This document shows, in pieces, positions 4,468 to 10,405 of a stretch of DNA of 10,405 nucleotides. The notes under the pieces were generated by a model. It had not been told where the DNA came from and searched no databases. It saw only the letters and a program-made list of their open reading frames with translations. The translations under genes were made by a program, and so were the position numbers. Source of the DNA: Flavobacteriales bacterium CG18_big_fil_WC_8_21_14_2_50_32_9 (GTDB lineage: Bacteria; Bacteroidota; Bacteroidia; Flavobacteriales_E; Vicingaceae); NCBI GenBank assembly GCA_002770955.1, contig PCUH01000060.1:1-10405 (forward strand), given 5' to 3'. The first letter of the stretch is position 1. The number at the start of each line of letters is the position of its first letter.

Positions 4468-7176
4468 ATGTCTAATGGATTACAAGTAAAGCGATTAAGT
4501 AAAGTAGCAAAAGAATTTAACATTGGAATTCACACCATTGTTGAGTTTTTAGAATCTAAAAATATTACGATTGAAAGCAATCCTAATACAAAATTAGACG
4601 AAAATATTTATGCTGTTTTGCTTGAAGAGTTTCAATCAGATAAAACCGATAAAGAAGCTGCTAAAAAAATTACTATTGGTTCAGAAAAAGAATCAATTTC
4701 TTTAAGAGAGCCTGTTGTGAAAGAAAAACCAGTTGAAAAAATTGTTCAATTACCAATTGAGGAACCAAAACCAATAGAGCAACCACAACAACCAATAGAA
4801 GCTCAACCCGAAGAACAATCAGGTCCGAAAATAATATCTAAAATTGACTTAGACAGTATTAATAGTAAAACAAGACCTGACAAAAAAACCAAACCAACAG
4901 AAAAAGAAAAAAATGAAGAGAAGGTAGGTAAAAAACAGGTTGAAGAGCCAAAAGAAAAAGAGCCAAAAGAAGAAGAGAAAAAAGAAGAAAAAACTTCACA
5001 CCAACGACAAAACATTGAGACTGTTTATACTAAACTAGCAGACCCTAAAGTTTTAAGAACGATAGAACTTCCTGTTGAGAAAAAATTTGAAAAGAAACAA
5101 CCAGTAGCTTCCTCAACCACGAACAAACCTTCTGATGACAAATCTTCAAAAGATAATAAATCCAAAAGAAAACGACTGCCTAAAAAAATAGATGTAGCCC
5201 ATACAGCCAAAAAACCTTTTGAAAAAAATAATGCAGCCTCTAAAGGAGGAAGAGTTGAAAAGAAGCATGAGCTTACTGAAAAAGAAATTCAAGATCAAGT
5301 AAAAGAAACTCTTGCTCGATTAACTGGTACGGGAAAAAACAAATCAGTTAAATACAGAAAAGACAAACGACAGGCAGCTAGTGAAGAAGCTCAACGACAT
5401 GTTGACCAAGAAGAAAGAGAAAAATCTATCCTTAAAATAACTGAGTTTGTTACGGTTAACGAACTATCAAAAATGATGGAAGTTAATGTAAATGAAATTA
5501 TTGGAGCTTGTATGAGCTTAGGTCTTTTTGTTTCTATAAACCAGCGTTTAGATGCAGAAACCATATCAGTAATTGCTGAAGAATACGGTTATTCTGTTCA
5601 ATTTATATCTGCATCAGAAAATATTGATATTGATATAGCTGAAGAAGACGATCCAAATGACTTAAAAGATAGAGCTCCAATTGTTACCGTAATGGGACAT
5701 GTTGATCATGGAAAAACTTCGTTATTGGATTACGTAAGAAAAGCAAATGTAATTGCAGGAGAAGCAGGAGGAATTACACAACATATTGGTGCTTATGCTG
5801 TTACTCTTGATAATGGCAAACAAATCGCTTTCTTAGATACACCTGGTCATGAGGCTTTTACAGCCATGCGTGCCAGAGGTGCTCAAGTTACTGATATTGC
5901 AATAATTGTTATTGCAGCAGATGACAACATCATGCCTCAAACAAAAGAAGCAATAAACCATGCTCAAGCAGCGGGAGTTCCTATTGTTTTCGCATTTAAT
6001 AAAATAGACAAAGAAGGAGCTAATACAGATAGATTAAGAGAAGAACTTTCTGCTATGAACATATTAGTGGAAGAATGGGGAGGAAAATACCAAACACAAG
6101 AAATATCAGCGAAATTTGGTACTAATGTGGACTTATTACTCGAAAAAGTGTTACTCGAAGCTGAAATGTTGGAGTTAAAAGCTAACCCTAATAAAAGAGC
6201 AAGAGGTACAGTTATAGAATCTGAATTAGACAAAGGAAAAGGATATATATCTACATTACTTGTTCAATCTGGCTCAATGAAAATTGGAGATGTTTTGCTT
6301 GCAGGATGCTATAGCGGAAAAATTAAAGCGATGTTTAATGAAAGAGGAGGTAAAATTAATGAAGCTGGTCCATCAACACCAGTAGCTCTTTTAGGTTTAA
6401 ATGGAGCTCCAAGTGCAGGAGATAAATTCCTTGTAATGGAAGACGAAAAAGAAGCTCGGGCTATTGCTGAAAAAAGATTACAATTAGTGAGAGAACAAGG
6501 AGCTCGAACAAATAAACACATCACGCTTGACGAAATTGGAAGACGTTTAGCTATCGGTGATTTTAAAGAGTTAAATGTTATCATTAAAGGAGATGTGGAT
6601 GGATCAATTGAAGCATTATCAGATTCACTCCAAAAACTTTCTACTGACCAAATTCAGGTAAATATAATTTTGAAAGCAGTGGGGCAAATTACCGAATCTG
6701 ATGTGATGCTTGCAGCTGCTTCAGAAGCTATTATTATAGGTTTTCAAGTTAGACCTTCGGTAAATGCAAGAAAAATTGCAGAACAAGAACAAATTGACAT
6801 TCGATTATATTCTATTATTTATGACGCTATTGAAGAAGTAAAAGATGCAATGGAAGGCATGCTAGCTCCTAAATTTGTTGAAAAAATAACTGGAACTATT
6901 GAAATTAGAGAAATCTTTAAAATTTCTAAAGTAGGAACTATTGCAGGTTGCATGGTTCAAGATGGAAAAGTTTTTAGAAATAGTAATATTCGAGTTATTC
7001 GTGATGGAATTGTAGTTTATACAGGTTCATTAGGCTCTTTAAAACGATTTAAGGATGATGTGAAAGAAGTGGCTAGAGGTTATGAATGTGGTTTGAATAT
7101 TGATAAATTCAACGATATTCAAGTTGGTGATGTTGTTGAAGCATACGAACAAGTAGAAGTGAAGCAGAAGTTATAG
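4468..7176 (+). CDS. infB: Translation initiation factor IF-2
   Basis: IF-2 is the GTPase that brings initiator fMet-tRNA to the 30S subunit and promotes subunit joining. The protein has 902 residues. An N-terminal IF2N domain (about 7-60) is followed by a long low-complexity linker rich in Lys, Glu and Pro (about 61-315). A second IF2N-type domain lies at about 321-380. The G domain has all its motifs: GHVDHGKT at 410-417, DTPGH at 457-461, NKID at 511-514 and SAK at 547-549. The two beta-barrel domains and the fMet-tRNA-binding C-terminal domain complete the protein. It is the last gene of rimP-nusA-infB, 110 bases after nusA. The start at 4468 places the IF2N domain at the very N terminus, as expected. 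A heptamer repeat array begins four bases after the stop. Confidence 0.98.
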   Translation: MSNGLQVKRLSKVAKEFNIGIHTIVEFLESKNITIESNPNTKLDENIYAVLLEEFQSDKTDKEAAKKITIGSEKESISLREPVVKEKPVEKIVQLPIEEPKPIEQPQQPIEAQPEEQSGPKIISKIDLDSINSKTRPDKKTKPTEKEKNEEKVGKKQVEEPKEKEPKEEEKKEEKTSHQRQNIETVYTKLADPKVLRTIELPVEKKFEKKQPVASSTTNKPSDDKSSKDNKSKRKRLPKKIDVAHTAKKPFEKNNAASKGGRVEKKHELTEKEIQDQVKETLARLTGTGKNKSVKYRKDKRQAASEEAQRHVDQEEREKSILKITEFVTVNELSKMMEVNVNEIIGACMSLGLFVSINQRLDAETISVIAEEYGYSVQFISASENIDIDIAEEDDPNDLKDRAPIVTVMGHVDHGKTSLLDYVRKANVIAGEAGGITQHIGAYAVTLDNGKQIAFLDTPGHEAFTAMRARGAQVTDIAIIVIAADDNIMPQTKEAINHAQAAGVPIVFAFNKIDKEGANTDRLREELSAMNILVEEWGGKYQTQEISAKFGTNVDLLLEKVLLEAEMLELKANPNKRARGTVIESELDKGKGYISTLLVQSGSMKIGDVLLAGCYSGKIKAMFNERGGKINEAGPSTPVALLGLNGAPSAGDKFLVMEDEKEARAIAEKRLQLVREQGARTNKHITLDEIGRRLAIGDFKELNVIIKGDVDGSIEALSDSLQKLSTDQIQVNIILKAVGQITESDVMLAAASEAIIIGFQVRPSVNARKIAEQEQIDIRLYSIIYDAIEEVKDAMEGMLAPKFVEKITGTIEIREIFKISKVGTIAGCMVQDGKVFRNSNIRVIRDGIVVYTGSLGSLKRFKDDVKEVARGYECGLNIDKFNDIQVGDVVEAYEQVEVKQKL

Positions 7177-7179
7177 GAA

Positions 7180-7214
7180 TAAGGGGTTAGGTGTTAGTAG
7201 ATAGTGATTAGGTG
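7180..7214 (+). repeat. Tandem heptamer repeat after infB, five units
   Basis: Five 7-base units begin at 7180, 7187, 7194, 7201 and 7208. Units two, three and five begin TTAG, unit one TAAG and unit four ATAG. Unit three (TTAGTAG) is identical to the second unit of the array after rpsR, and the 9-mer AGGGGTTAG is shared by both arrays (2067-2075 and 7182-7190). The array starts just after the infB stop. Confidence 0.75.
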
Positions 7215-7264
7215 TAATTCTGAACGATATTTTACAATCCATTTTCAATTTTTTCGAACATCCT

Positions 7265-7314
7265 CTAAAAATTGGTTTTTCTCCCCATAGCTATCGGAAG
7301 AAAAATATTTTTGG
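7265..7314. repeat. Extended imperfect palindrome centred on ATAGCTAT
   Basis: The sequence is symmetric about 7290/7291. ATAGCTAT (7287-7294) is flanked by CC/GG, then by TTTTTCT (7276-7282) pairing with AGAAAAA (7299-7305), and after a small bulge by AAAAAT (7267-7272) pairing with ATTTTT (7307-7312). It lies in the 163-base gap between infB and fdhD. As RNA it could fold as a long hairpin read from either strand, possibly ending infB transcription, although no T-run follows. It resembles, from memory, a degenerate copy of a CGATAGCTATCG-type palindrome often seen in Bacteroidota intergenic DNA. Confidence 0.6.
7306..7313 (+). promoter_or_regulatory. Possible -7 promoter element for fdhD
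   Basis: TATTTTTG matches TAnnTTTG and lies 26 bases before the fdhD ATG. It overlaps the right arm of the palindrome at 7265-7314. No TTTG -33 element is found at the expected distance, so this is weak. Confidence 0.35.
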
Positions 7315-7339
7315 GACTTTAAGAATTATCAATCATTCA

Positions 7340-8143
7340 ATGGAATTTGACAACTATAAAGGAAAAAAATTTTGCAACAACACTTCTTTTTTTGTTGATG
7401 ATAACCTTACTGTAGAAAAACCTCTTCAAATAATAATAAATAATCAAACTTTTTCAATTACCATGCGTACTCCAGGTCATGATGAAGACTTGGTTAGAGG
7501 ATTATTATACACCGAAGATATTTATAGAGAGAAAAAAAATCTTTCCATTATTTTTTCTGAAGATAAAGAAAAAAATATTTCGACTGCTCATTTAACTATC
7601 AATGAAAAAGAATTAGGCTCTGGTTATAAAAACAGCAGGAACTTATTATCCGTCTCCTCATGTGGAATATGCGGTCAAAAAGAATTGACAGATACTAGTC
7701 AATATACTTCAATGTCAGTTATTCAAGAAGATGCTTTGGACATAAAAACATTTTATAAAATGTTTGAAGTAATGAATAAAGAACAACCTACTTTTCATCA
7801 ATCAGGAGGGTCTCATGCTGCCGCAGCGTTTTCAAAAAACAGTACTCTATTGTGTATTAGAGAAGACATTGGTAGGCATAATGCTGTTGACAAAGTAATA
7901 GGTCATCTCGTGAATAACAAAAAAATGAATAAAGTGAAATGTATAATTGTTAGTGGAAGGATTTCATACGAAATTGTATCAAAAATATTTGCAGCAAAAA
8001 TACCAATATTAGGAGCTGTTTCTGCCCCATCAACCCTGGCAGTTGATTTTGCTAAAGAATTAGGAATAACACTACTAGGTTTTTGTAGAGAAAAAAAAGC
8101 TACTTGCTATGCTCATCCTCAACGGATAAAAAATAGTGTTTAG
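7340..8143 (+). CDS. fdhD: Formate dehydrogenase accessory sulfurtransferase FdhD
   Basis: The protein has 267 residues, normal for FdhD. It passes sulfur from the cysteine desulfurase to the molybdenum cofactor of formate dehydrogenase, a step required for activity; it acts in the cytoplasm. Visible signatures are TMRTPGHDEDLVRGLLYTE (41-59), the paired cysteines in SSCGICGQ (C108 and C111, the sulfur-carrying pair), FHQSGGSHAAA (152-162), EDIGRHNAVDKVIG (175-188) and SGRISYEIVSK (205-215). All key residues are present, so the gene looks intact. Neither a formate dehydrogenase nor a molybdopterin gene is in the window. The 163-base gap from infB and the possible -7 element suggest separate transcription. 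The ATG at 7340 precedes the conserved core by about the usual length. Confidence 0.96.
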   Translation: MEFDNYKGKKFCNNTSFFVDDNLTVEKPLQIIINNQTFSITMRTPGHDEDLVRGLLYTEDIYREKKNLSIIFSEDKEKNISTAHLTINEKELGSGYKNSRNLLSVSSCGICGQKELTDTSQYTSMSVIQEDALDIKTFYKMFEVMNKEQPTFHQSGGSHAAAAFSKNSTLLCIREDIGRHNAVDKVIGHLVNNKKMNKVKCIIVSGRISYEIVSKIFAAKIPILGAVSAPSTLAVDFAKELGITLLGFCREKKATCYAHPQRIKNSV

Positions 8144-8253
8144 AATTATTATAACATTTCAAAAGTTTAATACCTATTTTTTAATACAATAAAAAACACT
8201 AATTGTTGTTAATCAGTTACAAATTATTAACTTTATACTCTAATTTTTTTTGT

Positions 8254-9363
8254 GTGATAAGAATAACGCTCATAGTTGGATTACTATTATCAGTATTAGA
8301 TACATTTTCCCAAACTTCTGCCCCTAAGTTTAGTAATGAATTTTTGGCAATTGGGGTTGGTGCAAGAGCGTTAGGCATGTCAAATGCTCAAGTATCTTCT
8401 GTAAATGATGTTACTTCTGGTTACTGGAATCCTGCAGGACTAATGGGGCTGAATAGCGATTTTCAGGTAGATTTAATGCATGCCGAATATTTTGCAGGGA
8501 TAGCTAAATATGATTATGGAGCTTTTGCAACCAAAATTGATAGCAACAGTGTCTTTGGTATTTCAATTATTCGTTTTGGAGTTGATGGAATCCCTAATAC
8601 CACTCAGTTAATTGATGCCGATGGTAATATTGATTATGACAGAATCTTTTCTTTTTCTGTTGCAGATTATGCTTTTTTATTCTCTTATGCCAGAAAATCG
8701 ACTAAAATAAAACGACTTACTTATGGAGCAAATGTAAAAGTTATCTACCGTCAAGTTGGTAATATGGCAAAAGCATGGGGTTTTGGGTTGGATGCTGGAA
8801 TTCAGTATAAAACCTTAAATAATTGGGGTTTTGGACTTATGGCAAGAGACGTTACATCAACATTTAATGCGTGGAGCTTTTCGCTCGACCAAAACACCAT
8901 TGATGTTTTTAATGCTACAGGAAATGAAATTCCTGACAATTCCATTGAAATAACACTTCCCAAAGTTATTTTTGGCATAAGTAAATATGTTAATCTTACT
9001 AAAAACAATAAATTTGGTCTTTTAAGCGAAATAAATTTTGATTTTTCTACCGATGGAAAAAGAAATGTTCTAATTACTGGAGACCCTATCAGTGTTGATC
9101 CTCATTTAGGAATTGAAGCCAATTATAGCAAACTTATTTTTATTCGTTTTGGTGTTGGAAACATTCAAAAAACATCGACTATTTTTAATAATGACCAAAT
9201 TACATGGCAACCTAATTTTGGTGTTGGTGTTAAATTTAAAGGAATTTCTCTAGATTATGCACTAACAGACATTGGCGACCAATCTGAGGCACTTTTTTCT
9301 AATGTTTTTTCATTGCGTTTCGATATCAATAAAAAAACAAATACACAAGAAAGATTTAGATAA
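8254..9363 (+). CDS. PorV/PorQ-family outer-membrane protein, PorV2-like (type IX secretion)
   Basis: I take GTG at 8254 as the start. There is no ATG in any frame between fdhD and this point, and this start gives a compact signal peptide (M-I-R, hydrophobic core ITLIVGLLLSVL, then TFSQ at 17-20). A TTG at 8203 would give 386 residues with an odd N-terminal extension. The 369-residue product opens with the family hallmarks FLAIGVGARALGMSNA (30-45) and GYWNPAGL (56-63). It then shows alternating polar/hydrophobic strands with many Gly and aromatic residues, as in FadL-like beta-barrels. Characterised PorV carries T9SS cargo to the PorU sortase; PorQ helps deliver anionic lipopolysaccharide to it. 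Here the gene lies 53 bases before a PorU-type gene. The family is clear. Whether it is PorV itself, PorQ or a PorV2-type paralogue cannot be settled here, though PorV2 fits best. Confidence 0.85.
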   Translation: MIRITLIVGLLLSVLDTFSQTSAPKFSNEFLAIGVGARALGMSNAQVSSVNDVTSGYWNPAGLMGLNSDFQVDLMHAEYFAGIAKYDYGAFATKIDSNSVFGISIIRFGVDGIPNTTQLIDADGNIDYDRIFSFSVADYAFLFSYARKSTKIKRLTYGANVKVIYRQVGNMAKAWGFGLDAGIQYKTLNNWGFGLMARDVTSTFNAWSFSLDQNTIDVFNATGNEIPDNSIEITLPKVIFGISKYVNLTKNNKFGLLSEINFDFSTDGKRNVLITGDPISVDPHLGIEANYSKLIFIRFGVGNIQKTSTIFNNDQITWQPNFGVGVKFKGISLDYALTDIGDQSEALFSNVFSLRFDINKKTNTQERFR

Positions 9364-9416
9364 ATTTCTTTTACATATTTTTTTTGTAACTTTATTTTTT
9401 AAATTAAGTCTTTATT

Positions 9417-10405
9417 GTGTTTGAAAACTATAGAAATACCATTATTTCATTCTCTTTTTTGATTGTTTTTACATCATTCAGCTTAGTTTCTTTTGCCCAA
9501 TTCAACAACAGTTGGATTAATTATAACCAACAATACTATAAATTTAAAATAGCAGAAACAGGTATTTTTAGAATAGATTCTGCTACACTTTTTAATGTAG
9601 GCATTCCACTTAGTACAATTAATCCTCAAAACTTGCAAATTTTTGCTCGAGGTCAAGAAATCCCTATTTACATTGAAGGAGAAAATGATGGTATTTTCAA
9701 TACCTCCGATTATATTGAATTTTATGCTCAACATAATGACGGTTGGTTAGATGAACAACTGTATGGAAGTGCAGTAAATCATCCAAATCCTTATTATAGC
9801 CTAACAACAGATACGATAAGCTATTTTTTAACTTGGAACAACTCTACTTCCAACTTACGTTTTACAGTTGAAACAGACACTTCATTTTCTTCTTACACAC
9901 CAATAGATTTTGTCTTAAAAGAAAATATTGAAATTTACACGCAGGGCAATGGAACAGTAAATCCTTATTATGATGGTGAAACAATTAGTGTTGGAAATAG
10001 TAGTGTTTCGCTTTTTGGTTATGCCTCTACCGAGGGTTGGTTTGATTCACCTTATAATCTGGGTGGTTCAAAAACAAAGAATATTAACACCCAAAATGCT
10101 TATTTAGCAGGTTCGGATGCAAAATTACAAGCTGTAGTTACAGGGCAATCTAATGACGCAAACATGTCAACTTCTATAAATCAGCATTTGCGTGTTTCAT
10201 TAGGTTCAACTGTTTGGGACACCACTTTTAATGGATATAAAAAAATTGATGTCAACCAAAACATTCCGCTTAATCAATTAGGCACAAATACCACTTCAGT
10301 TACATTCTCAAGTATAAATAGTTTAGGTTCAGGAGTTGCCAGACAAGCCATTGCTTATCTGAAAATTACCTATCCGCACACGCTCGATTTTGAAGGAGCA
10401 ACTTC
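9417..10405 (+). CDS. PorU-type (PorU2-like) C25-family T9SS sortase, N-terminal part
   Basis: A GTG at 9417, three codons after an in-frame TAA (9405-9407), opens a frame that stays open to the right edge (329 codons). Residues 1-28 form a signal peptide (NYRNTIISFSFLIVFTSFSLVSFAQ). The mature part begins with W33 and Y40-YKFKIAETGIFRID (40-54), then IFARGQEIPIYIEG (75-88), DYIEFYA (98-104) and NPYYSLTTDTISYFLTW (124-140). This is the N-terminal beta-rich region of PorU-like gingipain-family proteins, and from memory closest to the type named PorU2. The C25 caspase-like catalytic domain with its His-Cys pair would lie beyond the window. PorU cleaves the C-terminal signal from secreted proteins and attaches them to lipopolysaccharide. 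Pairing with the upstream PorV-family gene supports the call. Without the catalytic domain, activity is inferred. Confidence 0.8.
   Translation, partial: MFENYRNTIISFSFLIVFTSFSLVSFAQFNNSWINYNQQYYKFKIAETGIFRIDSATLFNVGIPLSTINPQNLQIFARGQEIPIYIEGENDGIFNTSDYIEFYAQHNDGWLDEQLYGSAVNHPNPYYSLTTDTISYFLTWNNSTSNLRFTVETDTSFSSYTPIDFVLKENIEIYTQGNGTVNPYYDGETISVGNSSVSLFGYASTEGWFDSPYNLGGSKTKNINTQNAYLAGSDAKLQAVVTGQSNDANMSTSINQHLRVSLGSTVWDTTFNGYKKIDVNQNIPLNQLGTNTTSVTFSSINSLGSGVARQAIAYLKITYPHTLDFEGAT

Noticed and set aside
8241..8252. TAATTTTTTTTG before the PorV-like GTG start, considered as a -7 promoter element
   Set aside because: The T-tract is too long to fit TAnnTTTG, and there is no suitably placed TTTG upstream. 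The similar T-tract at 9377-9386 fails for the same reason.
9371..9400. TTACA/TGTAA stem followed by T-rich sequence after the PorV-family gene, considered as a terminator
   Set aside because: Five AT-rich pairs with a nine-base loop are too weak. The short gap and the downstream PorU-type gene favour cotranscription.

Overview
The window comes from the chromosome of a low-GC member of the Bacteroidota. The evidence is the AT-rich sequence, two promoters matching the Bacteroidota consensus (TTTG / TAnnTTTGC), start codons with A-rich rather than Shine-Dalgarno leaders, signal peptides ending in ...FAQ or ...FSQ, and two genes of type IX secretion (T9SS) families, which are found only in this phylum and its relatives. 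The genus cannot be told from this stretch.

Layout. Positions 1-810 (minus strand) hold the N-terminal 270 residues of a secreted M28-type zinc aminopeptidase that runs off the left edge. Positions 811-1402 are non-coding. They contain a 152-bp imperfect inverted repeat built from AATCTGTG units, a small perfect hairpin, and the promoter of the ribosomal protein cluster. Positions 1403-2560 encode ribosomal proteins bS6, bS18 and bL9 (rpsF-rpsR-rplI). A second consensus promoter lies across the end of rplI. It is followed by a strong hairpin and then rimP-nusA-infB (2647-7176), which encode 30S maturation, transcription elongation/termination and translation initiation factors. Next come fdhD (7340-8143, sulfur transfer for formate dehydrogenase), a PorV/PorQ-family outer-membrane protein (8254-9363), and the first 329 residues of a C25-family PorU-type T9SS sortase that runs off the right edge.

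How the genes work together. The centre is a housekeeping block for ribosome assembly and the transcription/translation machinery, with conserved gene order. The right end looks like a secretion/surface-attachment pair: in characterised T9SS a PorV protein shuttles cargo to the PorU sortase at the outer membrane. fdhD is a lone gene here, with no formate dehydrogenase or molybdopterin gene beside it.

The coding content is largely ordinary. The less explained material lies between genes: heptamer-phased TTAGNNN repeats directly downstream of rpsR and infB, with a degenerate trace after nusA; the AATCTGTG inverted repeat; a hairpin in the leader of the nusA operon; and an extended palindrome before fdhD. 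Both T9SS genes appear to lack an ATG start. I see no CRISPR array, tRNA, rRNA or transposase, and no convincing evidence of an entirely new system.
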